From contig NZ_BMWC01000002.1 in the NCBI RefSeq assembly GCF_014651035.1, forward strand, positions 620,001-684,000: a DNA stretch of 64,000 nucleotides. Direction: 5' to 3'. Under the pieces are notes generated by a model. It worked only from the letters and a program-made list of their open reading frames with translations. It did not search any database and was not told where the DNA came from. A program made the translations under genes and the position numbers. This stretch comes from Streptomyces lomondensis. Lineage in GTDB: Bacteria > Actinomycetota > Actinomycetes > Streptomycetales > Streptomycetaceae. This document shows, piece after piece, positions 1 through 9,032 of this stretch (its first letter is position 1; the number at the start of each line of letters is the position of its first letter).

Positions 1-536
1 GACGGCATGCGCAGGTGGGCCATCTGGCCCTCCTTCGCGAGCAGCTGCACCGAGGCGCCGGCGGAGCGGGCGAACTTGGCGCCGCCGCCCGGACGCAGCT
101 CGATGGCGTGCAGCGTGGTACCGACCGGGATGTTGCGCAGGGCAAGGTTGTTGCCCGGCTTGATGTCGGCCCCGGGACCGTTCTCGACGCGGTCGCCCTG
201 CGACAGGCCACGCGGCGCGAGGATGTAGCGCTTCTCGCCGTCCGCGTAGTGCAGCAGCGCGATGCGCGCGGTGCGGTTGGGGTCGTACTCGATGTGCGCG
301 ACCTTCGCCGGCACGCCGTCCTTGTCGTGACGACGGAAGTCGATCACGCGGTAGGCGCGCTTGTGGCCACCACCCTGGTGGCGGACGGTCACACGACCGG
401 AGTTGTTACGGCCACCCTTGCTGTGCAGGGGGCGGACCAACGACTTCTCCGGCGTGGACCGCGTGACCTCGACGAAGTCGGCGACGCTGGCACCACGACG
501 GCCAGGAGTCGTCGGCTTGTACTTGCGGATACCCAT
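1..536 (-). CDS. rplB: 50S ribosomal protein L2 (partial, N-terminal part)
   Basis: Start codon at 534-536; the reading frame runs off the left edge, so about 178 N-terminal residues are visible of a protein normally near 278. The start [15 protein letters not shown] and the run [19 protein letters not shown] are typical of L2. L2 is a core 23S rRNA-binding protein that helps subunit joining and supports the peptidyl-transferase centre. It is fifth in the S10 order seen here (rpsJ, rplC, rplD, rplW, rplB), 38 nt after the rplW stop. The identification is secure; only the C-terminal half is missing because of the window edge. Confidence 0.97.
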   Translation of the reverse strand, partial: MGIRKYKPTTPGRRGASVADFVEVTRSTPEKSLVRPLHSKGGRNNSGRVTVRHQGGGHKRAYRVIDFRRHDKDGVPAKVAHIEYDPNRTARIALLHYADGEKRYILAPRGLSQGDRVENGPGADIKPGNNLALRNIPVGTTLHAIELRPGGGAKFARSAGASVQLLAKEGQMAHLRMP

Positions 537-574
537 TTCTCAGTCCTCGTCCGATTCCGGACGATCCTGACCGC

Positions 575-994
575 TTACGCGGTCGGACCGCCGAAGATGT
601 CGATACGGTCGCCCTCGGCGAGGGTCACGATCGCGCGCTTGGTGGACGCACGCTGGCCGAAGCCGGTGCGGGTCCGCTTGCGCTTGCCCTGGCGGTTGAT
701 CGTGTTGACCCCGGTGACCTTGACCGAGAAGACCGACTGGACGGCCTCCTTGATCTGGGTCTTGTTGGCACGCGGGTCCACGACGAAGGTGTACTTGCCC
801 TCGTCGAGAAGCGCGTAGCTCTTCTCGGAGACGACCGGCTTGAGCAGCACGTCACGGGGGTCCGTGAAGGACTTGCTCAGCGGGGTCTCGACGGTGTTCT
901 TGCCCTCGGTGGCGTGGCGACGCGCCTTCTTGACGCGGGCTTCCTTGGCCTTCTTCGCGGCCTTGGAGGCGATAGCGGGGTGACGGATAGCCAT
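575..994 (-). CDS. rplW: 50S ribosomal protein L23
   Basis: This gene encodes 139 residues. L23 binds domain III of 23S rRNA at the exit tunnel and docks trigger factor and SRP. The L23 core starts around residue 47 ([13 protein letters not shown]) and ends with the hallmark [15 protein letters not shown]. The first 40 or so residues are a basic Lys/Arg/Ala-rich extension ([20 protein letters not shown]), which makes it longer than the roughly 100-residue E. coli protein and is usual for actinomycetes. The start ATG shares one base with the rplD stop (TGATG), so translation is probably coupled. Confidence 0.97.
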   Translation of the reverse strand: MAIRHPAIASKAAKKAKEARVKKARRHATEGKNTVETPLSKSFTDPRDVLLKPVVSEKSYALLDEGKYTFVVDPRANKTQIKEAVQSVFSVKVTGVNTINRQGKRKRTRTGFGQRASTKRAIVTLAEGDRIDIFGGPTA

Positions 995-1650
995 CAGACC
1001 TCGCTCCCTTCGGTGTCATTGGCCTTCGGGCCGGACACGAAGGACTCGAAGGCAGCCTTGGTGAAGACCACGTCGTCCGAGACGAGAACGTCGTACGTGT
1101 TCAGCTGGCCCGGCTCCAGGATGTGGACCTGGGGCAGGTTGCGGGCGGACAGCCACGCGGCCTCGTCGGCGCGGTCGACGACCAGGAGCAGGTTCTTGCG
1201 CTCCGAGATCTTGCCGAACAGCGTCTTGGCGGCCTTCGTCGACGGGTTCTCACCCTCGACGACGCCGGAGACGACGTGGATGCGGTTGTGGCGGGCCCGG
1301 TCGGTGAGGGCGTGGCGCAGGGCCGCGGCCTTCATCTTCTTCGGGGTCCGCTGCGAGTAGTCACGCGGCACGGGGCCGTGCACGACGCCACCACCGGCGA
1401 ACTGCGGCGCGCGGGTCGAACCCTGACGGGCGCGACCGGTGCCCTTCTGGCGGTACGGCTTCTTGCCACCGCCGCGGACCTCGCCACGGGTCTTGGTCTT
1501 GTGCGTGCCCTGGCGGGCAGCGGCCAGCTGTGCGACGACGACCTGGTGGATCAGCGGGATGCTGACCTTCTCAACGCCGAAGATCTCCGCGGGGAGCTCG
1601 ACGGAACCGGCCTTGTCGCCCGCCGGCGAAAGGATGTCAACAGTGCTCAT
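994..1650 (-). CDS. rplD: 50S ribosomal protein L4
   Basis: This gene encodes 218 residues from the ATG at 1648-1650 ([20 protein letters not shown]). An upstream in-frame extension to 1749 overlaps rplC and is not used. L4 lines the peptide exit tunnel; the extended loop is seen as [20 protein letters not shown] followed by [12 protein letters not shown]. In E. coli L4 also represses its own operon by binding the S10 leader; whether it does so here is not known. The gene starts 4 nt after the rplC stop and overlaps rplW by one base, as expected inside the S10 operon. Confidence 0.97.
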   Translation of the reverse strand: MSTVDILSPAGDKAGSVELPAEIFGVEKVSIPLIHQVVVAQLAAARQGTHKTKTRGEVRGGGKKPYRQKGTGRARQGSTRAPQFAGGGVVHGPVPRDYSQRTPKKMKAAALRHALTDRARHNRIHVVSGVVEGENPSTKAAKTLFGKISERKNLLLVVDRADEAAWLSARNLPQVHILEPGQLNTYDVLVSDDVVFTKAAFESFVSGPKANDTEGSEV

Positions 1651-1654
1651 TACC

Positions 1655-2299
1655 TCAGGCCCCCTTGGCCGCGGTGCGGACCAGGACGAGGCCGCCGTTC
1701 GGACCGGGAACCGCGCCCTTGATGAGCAGCAGACCCTTCTCCGCGTCAACGGCGTGGACGGTCAGGTTCTGGGTGGTGACCCGCTCGTTGCCCATGCGAC
1801 CCGCCATGCGGAGGCCCTTGAACACACGGCCCGGGGTGGCGCAGCCACCGATGGAACCGGGAGAGCGGTGCTTGCGCTGGGTGCCGTGTCCGGCGCCGAG
1901 GCCACGGAAGTTGTGGCGCTTCATGACACCGGCGAAGCCCTTGCCCTTGCTCTTGCCGGTCACGTCGACCTTGACGCCGGCCTCGAACACCTCAGCGGTG
2001 ATCTCCTGGCCGAGCGTGTACTCGGAGGCGTCCGCGGTGCGGATCTCGACGAGGTGACGACGGGGAGTGACGTCGGCCTTGGCGAAGTGGCCCTTGAGGG
2101 GCTTGTTCACCTTGCGCGGGTCGATCTCGCCGAAGGCGATCTGGACGGACTCGTAGCCGTCGACGTCGTTCGTACGGACCTGGGTGACGACGTTCGGCCC
2201 GGCCTTGACGACGGTCACCGGGACGACACGGTTGTTCTCGTCCCAGACCTGAGTCATACCGAGCTTCTCGCCCAGGATGCCCTTGATCTGCTTAGCCAT
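1655..2299 (-). CDS. rplC: 50S ribosomal protein L3
   Basis: This gene encodes 214 residues beginning [19 protein letters not shown], the standard bacterial L3 N-terminus. L3 is an early 50S assembly protein whose long loop reaches the peptidyl-transferase centre. That loop is visible as [20 protein letters not shown], followed by [19 protein letters not shown]. It lies 17 nt downstream of rpsJ and 4 nt upstream of rplD on the same strand. No oddities are seen. Confidence 0.97.
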   Translation of the reverse strand: MAKQIKGILGEKLGMTQVWDENNRVVPVTVVKAGPNVVTQVRTNDVDGYESVQIAFGEIDPRKVNKPLKGHFAKADVTPRRHLVEIRTADASEYTLGQEITAEVFEAGVKVDVTGKSKGKGFAGVMKRHNFRGLGAGHGTQRKHRSPGSIGGCATPGRVFKGLRMAGRMGNERVTTQNLTVHAVDAEKGLLLIKGAVPGPNGGLVLVRTAAKGA

Positions 2300-2316
2300 C
2301 TCTCAGATCACCGGCC

Positions 2317-2625
2317 TCAGAGCTTGATCTCGATGTCGACACCGGCCGGGAGGTCGAGTCGCATCAGAGAGTCAACGGTCTTGGGGGTCGGGTCGAGGAT
2401 GTCGATCAGGCGCTTGTGCGTGCGCATCTCGAAGTGCTCGCGCGAGTCCTTGTACTTGTGCGGCGACTTGATGACGCAGTACACGTTCTTCTCAGTGGGC
2501 AGCGGCACCGGGCCCGCGACCGACGCACCAGTACGCGTCACCGTCTCGACGATCTTCTTCGCCGAGGAGTCGATGACCTCGTGGTCGTAGGCCTTGAGCC
2601 GGATGCGGATCTTCTGTCCCGCCAT
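2317..2625 (-). CDS. rpsJ: 30S ribosomal protein S10 / NusE
   Basis: This gene encodes 102 residues, full length. [19 protein letters not shown] and the end [14 protein letters not shown] are diagnostic for S10. S10 sits in the 30S head and, as NusE, also joins NusG to couple transcription and translation; nusG is in this same window. It is the first gene of the S10 operon, and the leader upstream carries a 25-nt motif shared with the rpsL leader. Confidence 0.98.
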   Translation of the reverse strand: MAGQKIRIRLKAYDHEVIDSSAKKIVETVTRTGASVAGPVPLPTEKNVYCVIKSPHKYKDSREHFEMRTHKRLIDILDPTPKTVDSLMRLDLPAGVDIEIKL

Positions 2626-2694
2626 GGCTACTCAGTAGTCCTGTCTCTCTTACGCTCTGGAACCCGGTGGATTCCTTCTGCTGCCTTCGTTCCT

Positions 2695-2719
2695 CCGACC
2701 CACGCGGTCGGGCGTGTCG
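2695..2719 (-). promoter_or_regulatory. Leader motif shared by the S10 and str operons (copy 1)
   Basis: A 25-nt stretch 70 nt upstream of rpsJ matches 24 of 25 positions at 18963-18987, 51 nt upstream of rpsL. In the transcribed sense it holds CCGACCGCGTGGGTCGG, which folds as CCGACC / GGTCGG around a short loop. Being transcribed just ahead of the first gene of each operon, it is probably a 5' untranslated RNA element or part of a common promoter/leader. I infer a role in co-ordinating ribosomal protein operons; nothing here proves a ligand. Confidence 0.6.
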
Positions 2720-3319
2720 CACTCTCGCTGACACAGATGTCCCTTGTTCGAACATCCCTGCGGGATTGCGCACGGCCCTGCCGGAACCGCGAGCCGGGGG
2801 CTGAAGGCCCACCGGGTGCCTGGCCGGTGCCGCACCTTGCTTCCCGAAAGATTCCCGTACGTCCGCCCCAGCGCTGCCGTGTGGCAGTTAGGGCGACGAG
2901 TACTGTGGGACTCGCTTCCGGTCCTCCCGGCGGGAGGCGCGCAGCATCAACACTCGACCGAGCAACTCGGACAGTCTGCCATACGGGGCAACGCCGACGC
3001 CAATCGAGCCGGAGAGAATACCCCGGGGGTGACGTAGGTCAAACCAGGGGCGCGCCCGGCGCACGCCGGGAGGCCCGGGCCCGCCGGAGGTCGCCCGCGG
3101 ACCCGGTGGCCGCTCGGGGAGCGAGCGATGAGAAGCAGCTCGCCGTCCGGGGACCGCAGGGCAGAGACGTCTGAGTCCTCGGCCAGTCGTACGCGCAGCC
3201 AGCCGTGCTTCGTGCCGGCGGCCACCAGACACGTGGCGTCTTCGGACAGGACACCGATGGCGCGAGCACGAGCCCTCCAAGCCTCGTCGAGGCGGCGCGG
3301 GGCGTCGGCAGCCCGCCGT
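2720..3319. other. S10 upstream region with a possible gene remnant
   Basis: About 600 bp between the rpsJ leader and the SUKH gene. The half near rpsJ must hold the S10 promoter(s); I cannot place a -10/-35 pair with confidence. From about 3319 down to 3040, minus strand, one frame looks coding (strong GC3 bias) with a plausible stretch such as RRLDEAWRARARAIGVLSED and DGELLLIARSPSGHRVRG. That frame has no convincing start of its own and degenerates toward 2947. It could be the tail of a decayed gene cut by insertion of the toxin/immunity island. No family is recognised. Confidence 0.3.
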
Positions 3320-4297
3320 TCAGTAGGAAGCCGTTGGCTGAATTCTGCTCGTGAGCTTCTGCAGGGCCTCGTCGGGTGTGGGGGCCAGCAGCCAGACGCT
3401 GTCCATACCGGCATAGACCGAGCCGTCCTCCGCCATGGCCAGATGCTGGTTTCCGCGGTCGCGCATGCCGATCGGGTACAGGTCGACGCCCGCCTGCTCG
3501 GCGAGGTCGTCGATGATCTCCGCGTCCCAGAGCGCCAGCAGCGGATCCAGCGAGAACTCCATCCACGGCATCGAGTCCCACGGCTCCCGGTAGGACACGC
3601 TCACGGCGCCGAACTCGGACAGGAAGGACCGCGCCGCGTCGTGGATCTCGAACTCGCCGGTCTGCAGAAGGATGCTTTCCCACGTCTGCGTGGGCACGGA
3701 CCGGCCCGGGAACCAGCCACCGGCCCGCAGTACCCGGTCGGTCTCCTCCGGCCAGCGGGACCCGGCGTCCGGGCCGGTCTCCACCGTGTGCAGTCGCCTC
3801 CAGAAGGGGTCCTCGGCCGTCGGAACACCGGGCGTCCAGAGGGCAGACCGGGCACCCTGCACCTCGACCAAGCGGGCCAGCGCCCGGTCGGTGGTCGGGG
3901 CGAGCAGTTCCACACGGTCTCCCCTCATGAGGTGAAGGGCTCCGTCCTCGGTGATGCCCAGGAAACTGGCGCCCTCGTCCGCCGTGCCCACGGGGTAGAG
4001 GGGCGCTCCCGCTTCCCGGCCGGCCCTCGCGAACCGCTCGTCCTGCCACTGGGCGCGGACGGGATCGAACCGGATGGCGGACGACGTGGTGATCGAATCG
4101 GCGGGCCAGCCGTAGGTCACCAGCCCGCCGAATTCGGAGAGGAACCGGCGTGCCTCGTCGTGGGCCGCAAAGGCCCCACGCTCGTGCAGGACCGACTCCC
4201 AGGTGACGGTCGGCACCGAGCGCCCGGGGCGCCAGCCAGCGCGGCGCAGTACGTCTTCGGTCTGCGGAGACCAGTCCCGCGTGTAGCCATCGCTCAC
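3320..4297 (-). CDS. Tandem SUKH-type (SUKH-3-like) immunity protein
   Basis: This gene encodes 325 residues from a GTG at 4297, immediately after the stop of the RHS toxin (TAA at 4300-4298), so the pair is one transcriptional unit. The protein is two copies of the same domain. Copy 1 spans residues 9-146 (ETDVLRRAGW-like start TEDVLRRAGWRPGRSVPT; WESVLHERGAFAAHDEARRF), copy 2 residues 182-319 (TDRVLRAGGWFPGRSVPT; WESILLQTGEFEIHDAARSF). Both end in a [VW]xLLAPTxDxAL motif. SUKH proteins are the commonest immunity proteins of bacterial polymorphic toxins and bind the toxin domain in the cytoplasm. Family membership is by pattern; the toxin it neutralises is inferred from adjacency. Confidence 0.8.
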   Translation of the reverse strand: MSDGYTRDWSPQTEDVLRRAGWRPGRSVPTVTWESVLHERGAFAAHDEARRFLSEFGGLVTYGWPADSITTSSAIRFDPVRAQWQDERFARAGREAGAPLYPVGTADEGASFLGITEDGALHLMRGDRVELLAPTTDRALARLVEVQGARSALWTPGVPTAEDPFWRRLHTVETGPDAGSRWPEETDRVLRAGGWFPGRSVPTQTWESILLQTGEFEIHDAARSFLSEFGAVSVSYREPWDSMPWMEFSLDPLLALWDAEIIDDLAEQAGVDLYPIGMRDRGNQHLAMAEDGSVYAGMDSVWLLAPTPDEALQKLTSRIQPTASY

Positions 4298-7200
4298 TTA
4301 CAACACCGTCCGAACGCCTAGTTCTTCGAGAACGTGCCTGCACGACGGGCAGGCCGGTTTGGGTTGGCCGTGAACCGGATTGCCCGGCGCGCGTACCTCC
4401 ACCGCCGCCATCACCCCGCCTCGGGGGTCGACCCCCGCCCTCATGGCATGCGACAGGGCTTCGGCCTCGCCGCACTTCGAGTGCGCGCCACCGACCTGCT
4501 CCTTGATGTGGTCCGGGACCCGATCATAGGCAGCCTGCACATCGGGGTGGAGATCGTGGCTGCCCCCGCCCTTGATGCTGGCGCCGTGGAAAGGCGTTTC
4601 GTGCCCCGGAACCGACAGTCCCGCAGCACTCGTGGGCCTGGTCCTCTTGCTCGCTCCCGGTTTCTGCTGTTCCAGGTCCGCCCGCCGCTCGGCGGCACTG
4701 CGGGCCGCGTCCTCGCAGGAAGGCGCGAGGCCGAAGGGGTCGACGGCCGTGAACGGGTTGGCCACGTAGGTGCGCGGATTCGGTCCCGGAGACAGACCGA
4801 GCGGGTCCAGGGACGCGTACCGTCCCGTCTCCGGGTCGTAATGGCGTTGATAGTTGTAGTGGAGTGCCGTCTCCGGATCGTCGTACTGTCCTGGGAAGCG
4901 CAGTGGACAGTACGCACCGTCCGGACCCACGGATCGAAGCGGCGCCCCCCACACCGTGGTCCGAGCCCGCCAGGCCACTTCCCCAGGTTCCGTGACCATC
5001 TCGGTGGGGGTCCCGACCAGGTCCGTGACGATGGAGTAGAACTCGCGGTCGATCCACTCCTGGGACAGGTCCGGCGACGCCACTCGCTCGATCTGTGTGA
5101 TGGGACTGAAGCGATCCTGCTCCCAGTCCCACACAGTGCACCGGGGGGCCTCGTCGACCGCCCTGGTGACCTGTTCGGCCAGCACGAAGCCGTCCCAGAC
5201 GAACGTGGTCTCCTCCACCACCGTTTCGCTGTCCGGCCCGAGCCGCCGTTTGGCTATGCGGCGGCCGTACGGGTCGTACGCGTAAGTCCAAGCGGTCCCG
5301 TCCGGGGTGGTCACGGCGACCAGACGGTCCTGGCTGTCCCATGTGTAGCGCCACACGTCGGGCTTGCGGGACAACCGCTTCTTCCGCCGGACGACGACCC
5401 GGCCTTGGTCATCGTACTCGTAGCTGATGTCCCCGGCCCGGCGGAGCGGTGCGTGTTCTCGGGGCGGTACCGCCTGGGCGGGCGACGCGAGGTGCCACTC
5501 CCCCTCGGCGAGGTTGCCCGCCGCGTCGTATGCGTAGCGTTCGGACCAGTCCGCCGCTCGCACAGCGGCGACTCGGCCGTGGCCGTCTACATCGACGACG
5601 CGGTCACCCTGCAGCATGTCGGTGATCGCGGCGACCGTGCCGTCAGGCCGGTATCGGTAGGCGCGGTGCTGGAGACGCTCGGGTTCCTCCACCGGGACAG
5701 GTCCGTTCACCGGACCGGCAGCGGTCAGGGTCTGAGAGCTCAGCCTGCCGACCGCGTCCCAGGTCTGGCTCAGCGTGACCCCGCCCACGCGCCGTTCGGT
5801 CTCACGCCCGGCCTGGTCGTAGGCGAACGCGACGGTTCTTCCGGCCGTCCTCAGCAGTACGGGCCGGTCCCGCCCGTCGTACTCCCACACGCTCACCGCG
5901 TTCGACGGGGTCACGCGGCTCACGCGCCTGCCCAGGACGTCGTAGGCCGAGCGCACGGTGGCTCCGTTGCAGGTCTCCGCCAGGATCCGGCCCCGGGCAT
6001 CACGCTCGTAGGCCAGTTCCGCCCCGGGGCCGGCCACTCGGCGGACCTGCCCGCGGGCGTCGTACTCGTAGCGGGTGACGCCCTCGGCTGTCCGCTGCTC
6101 CGTCACCTTGCCGAGGTCGTCGCGGACATAGTCGATGGACTGGCCCGCGCCGTTGGTCTGACCGATGAGACGCCCGGTTGCGTCGAAGCGGTAGGACTGG
6201 ATCCGGCCGCCGAAATCCCGCTCCCGGACCAGACGGCCCGCCTCGTCGTAGAAGTACTCCCATGCGTGGCCTTGCTGGTTGGTCACGGAGGTGACACGCA
6301 GTTCGCCGTCGTAGGCGAACCGCACCTGCGAGCCGTCGGGGTCCGTGCGCGCCAGCAGCAGGTCGAAGCCGCCGTACTCGAAGCGAGTCACCCGGCCCTG
6401 TGCGTCGACGTGCTCGACGAGGTTGCCCTCGGCGTCGTAGCGGCGTCGCTCCGTGCTGCCGTCGGGCAGGTCCAGCCCGAGCTGGCGGCCCTCCGGGCTC
6501 CAGCTCATCCGTGTGACGGACCCGTCGGGGCCCGTCTGCGTGACCACCCGTCCGAACGCATCGCGGATGTACCGCGTGATGCCGCCCTCGGCGTCCGTGA
6601 CCGTGTGGGGCAGGCCCGCCGCGTCGGGCTCCAGCACAGCGGTACGACCGAGCGCATCGGTGACCGTGGTGAGTGCGCCGTCGGCGCGGTACCGGTAGCT
6701 GACACGGGCTCCCGCGGGGTCCGTCTCGGCGATCAGATTGCCGCGTTCGTCGTACTCCAGGTGCCACGCGTGGCCATCGGCCTGGACCACGGTGACGGGC
6801 TGCCCCCACGCATTGTTCTCGGCCGTCTCCCGGCTGCCGTCGGGCCGGATGACGGCAGTCGGGGCTCCGGTGCCGTCGTACGTGTAGCGGGTCGTCCGGC
6901 CGCCTGCGTCCGTCCGTGCGAGCAGCCGGTCGTAACGGTCCCACTCGGAACGGGTGTTGTGCCCCAGAGGGTCGGTCACGGAGACGAGTTGGTAGCGGTC
7001 GTTCCAGCGGTACGTCGTCGTGTTGCCCGACGCGTCGGTGTAGCGGGTCTCGCGGCTGTCGGTGTCATAGGCGATGGTGCACCGGAGGAGGCCGTCGGTG
7101 CCCTCACCGGCCACGCAGCGGTCCTGGTCGTCGTAAGTGAAGCGGTACCAGTAGCCGTTGCGATCGGTCCAGGAGGTGATGCGGGAGTGGTCGTCGTACG

Positions 7201-8923
7201 TGAGCTTCAGCGGGAGACCGGTTGAGTCACGGATCTCGGTGAGGTCGCCTTCGGGGCTGTAGTCGAAGCGCCTGAGCAGCGTGCCCTCGGAGCCGGCCTC
7301 CGGATCACGCAGCCTCAGCGCGGTGACTCGCCCGTTCTCCGTGTCAACGTGAACGTGTCGGCCTCCGGAGTCCCGCACGGCGACCGGCGTGCCGTCGGCG
7401 CTGCGGTCGATGTCGATCCGGTAGCCATTGCGGTCGGTCAGGGCGACGAGGAAGAGAGAGAACGCCTCGTCGCTGGCGGCCGGCCGCTGCGGGGCAGCGA
7501 AGTGACGGGTGACTGCCGTGAGCGGATCCGTGATGCTGACCGGCGCCCCGGGGCCGCCGTCCCAGTGCATCGGCCGGCGTGGCCCTTCCTGTGGCATCAC
7601 CGAAGCGCCGGGCTCGGGCACCGGATAGAGGAGGATCATTCCGTCCTCAGTGGCGTAGACGGCGCCCTGATCGTCCAGCTCCAGACGTTCGTCCAAGGTC
7701 GAGGCCCAGGACGGGCCGAAGGAACGCCCGGCCCGGTAGGACGACAAGTGGGTACGCCGCAGGATCAAGGGCAGCAGGCCGGGCAGCTCGACATCGGTCT
7801 CGGCCATGTACATCTCGCCGGAGACCATGTCGATCGGGTCGCCGTTCAGGCACCGTCCCTTACCGGGCTTGGCGCGTGCCACGGCGTCATCGGCCTCCCT
7901 ACGGAGCCCCTTCTTGCCGAGTCCCTTCGCCATGGCCGTGAGTCCGCCCTTGCCCAGGGCCTTCATCCCCTTGGCCAGGCCGCCGAGGGTGGTCAGCCCT
8001 TTCATGCCTGGTATGCAGTCCAGCGCGGCCAGCCCCACATCCCATAGGGACGCTTGGCCCTTGGAATACTTGTAGAGGGTGTCGGCGAGCACGACTGCCG
8101 CCGCGATCAGCACGATCGCGCCCAGGATCGGACCGCCGATGATCATCGCGACGATCCCGACCACCGCGACGACGACCTTGCACACCGCGACGATGTTGTC
8201 CCAGTTGTCGGTGAACCAGTCCCCGACCTCCTCCCACCACGACCGGTTCTGAATACCGGCGTCGGAGGCCTCGTCGATCTTCGACTTCGCCTCCCGCGCG
8301 GCCTCCTCACGCATCTTGCGCGCGTCCTCGGCCATCTTCTTCGCCGCGGTGAGAGCGTCCTGCGCATCGGAGACGTCCGACTGGGCTTTCGACTGGGCCG
8401 ACTTGGCGTGCTGCGCCTCCCGGGTGGCGGCGCGGACCTTGGCCTCGTCCGGCTTGTCCCCATCTGACTTGCTGCCGGTCGGGTCGTCCTTGTACTTGTC
8501 CGCTTCCTTGGTCGCACGGGTCATCCACGAGTCGGCCGAGGTGAGGCGCGACTGGGCCGAGGAGAGGTTGTCGCGGGCCTCACGGCCTTTGATGAGTGCC
8601 TTGTCGGCCAGCGATTGCGCCCGCTCCAGCTTCGGCCAGAAGTCCGCCAGCGCGTCTCCGCACATCTCGTACGACTTCTTCAGCTTCTTGAGGTTCTTCG
8701 GGACGTCGGCGAAGTCCTCCTTGAAGACATCAGCCGACTTGCCCGCCCACTCAAGAAGCGTCCCCTCCCCCGCCATGCCCTTGACCAGACGCAATGCGTC
8801 GGAGACATCGTCGGCGAAGTCGTGCAACTGCTTCGCGAGTGTGCGCACCCGCTGCGGGTCACCAGGGGTCGGGTCCTTGTCCAGATCCAGGACATGCCAG
8901 TCCGTCGGCCTGTGCCCCGCCAT
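4298..8923 (-). CDS. RHS/YD-repeat polymorphic toxin with deaminase-like C-terminal tip
   Basis: This gene encodes 1541 residues from the ATG at 8921-8923, preceded by a GGGGG Shine-Dalgarno; an in-frame extension to 8971 has none. Order: a helical WXG/ESX-like N-terminus (1-240) with Lys-rich and Ala-rich coiled coil; a hydrophobic stretch (about 243-283); a DUF6531-type opening (about 358-430, NGDPIDMVSGEMYMAETDVE); some 900 residues of YD repeats; the RHS core closing motif near 1366 (DPETGRYASLDPLGLSPGPN). The variable tip (about 1395-1541) has H-S-K-C1484-G-E1486-A-E-A-L and C1525-P-S-C1528, the C/H-x-E plus CxxC zinc-deaminase signature, closest in layout to YwqJ-type toxin deaminases. 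Predicted role: contact or secreted toxin that deaminates a nucleic acid or nucleotide. No signal peptide is seen; type VII-like export is inferred. The substrate is unknown. Confidence 0.85.
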   Translation of the reverse strand: MAGHRPTDWHVLDLDKDPTPGDPQRVRTLAKQLHDFADDVSDALRLVKGMAGEGTLLEWAGKSADVFKEDFADVPKNLKKLKKSYEMCGDALADFWPKLERAQSLADKALIKGREARDNLSSAQSRLTSADSWMTRATKEADKYKDDPTGSKSDGDKPDEAKVRAATREAQHAKSAQSKAQSDVSDAQDALTAAKKMAEDARKMREEAAREAKSKIDEASDAGIQNRSWWEEVGDWFTDNWDNIVAVCKVVVAVVGIVAMIIGGPILGAIVLIAAAVVLADTLYKYSKGQASLWDVGLAALDCIPGMKGLTTLGGLAKGMKALGKGGLTAMAKGLGKKGLRREADDAVARAKPGKGRCLNGDPIDMVSGEMYMAETDVELPGLLPLILRRTHLSSYRAGRSFGPSWASTLDERLELDDQGAVYATEDGMILLYPVPEPGASVMPQEGPRRPMHWDGGPGAPVSITDPLTAVTRHFAAPQRPAASDEAFSLFLVALTDRNGYRIDIDRSADGTPVAVRDSGGRHVHVDTENGRVTALRLRDPEAGSEGTLLRRFDYSPEGDLTEIRDSTGLPLKLTYDDHSRITSWTDRNGYWYRFTYDDQDRCVAGEGTDGLLRCTIAYDTDSRETRYTDASGNTTTYRWNDRYQLVSVTDPLGHNTRSEWDRYDRLLARTDAGGRTTRYTYDGTGAPTAVIRPDGSRETAENNAWGQPVTVVQADGHAWHLEYDERGNLIAETDPAGARVSYRYRADGALTTVTDALGRTAVLEPDAAGLPHTVTDAEGGITRYIRDAFGRVVTQTGPDGSVTRMSWSPEGRQLGLDLPDGSTERRRYDAEGNLVEHVDAQGRVTRFEYGGFDLLLARTDPDGSQVRFAYDGELRVTSVTNQQGHAWEYFYDEAGRLVRERDFGGRIQSYRFDATGRLIGQTNGAGQSIDYVRDDLGKVTEQRTAEGVTRYEYDARGQVRRVAGPGAELAYERDARGRILAETCNGATVRSAYDVLGRRVSRVTPSNAVSVWEYDGRDRPVLLRTAGRTVAFAYDQAGRETERRVGGVTLSQTWDAVGRLSSQTLTAAGPVNGPVPVEEPERLQHRAYRYRPDGTVAAITDMLQGDRVVDVDGHGRVAAVRAADWSERYAYDAAGNLAEGEWHLASPAQAVPPREHAPLRRAGDISYEYDDQGRVVVRRKKRLSRKPDVWRYTWDSQDRLVAVTTPDGTAWTYAYDPYGRRIAKRRLGPDSETVVEETTFVWDGFVLAEQVTRAVDEAPRCTVWDWEQDRFSPITQIERVASPDLSQEWIDREFYSIVTDLVGTPTEMVTEPGEVAWRARTTVWGAPLRSVGPDGAYCPLRFPGQYDDPETALHYNYQRHYDPETGRYASLDPLGLSPGPNPRTYVANPFTAVDPFGLAPSCEDAARSAAERRADLEQQKPGASKRTRPTSAAGLSVPGHETPFHGASIKGGGSHDLHPDVQAAYDRVPDHIKEQVGGAHSKCGEAEALSHAMRAGVDPRGGVMAAVEVRAPGNPVHGQPKPACPSCRHVLEELGVRTVL

Positions 8924-9032
8924 ATCGCAACCCCCGTCACGCCCACACCACATCAACAGCCGTATGCACACGTGAACTTACAAGGCCCAACCGTTCGACG
9001 GAAAGTTCCGCCCTGCACAGGGACTCACCACG

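Noticed and set aside
3039..4475. 478-codon minus-strand frame overlapping the SUKH gene and the toxin end
   Set aside because: It overlaps two well-supported genes in another frame, is rich in Arg, Gly and Pro and has no domain.
4334..7225. 963-codon plus-strand open frame opposite the RHS gene
   Set aside because: Antisense shadow of the YD repeats; no Shine-Dalgarno and no known domain.
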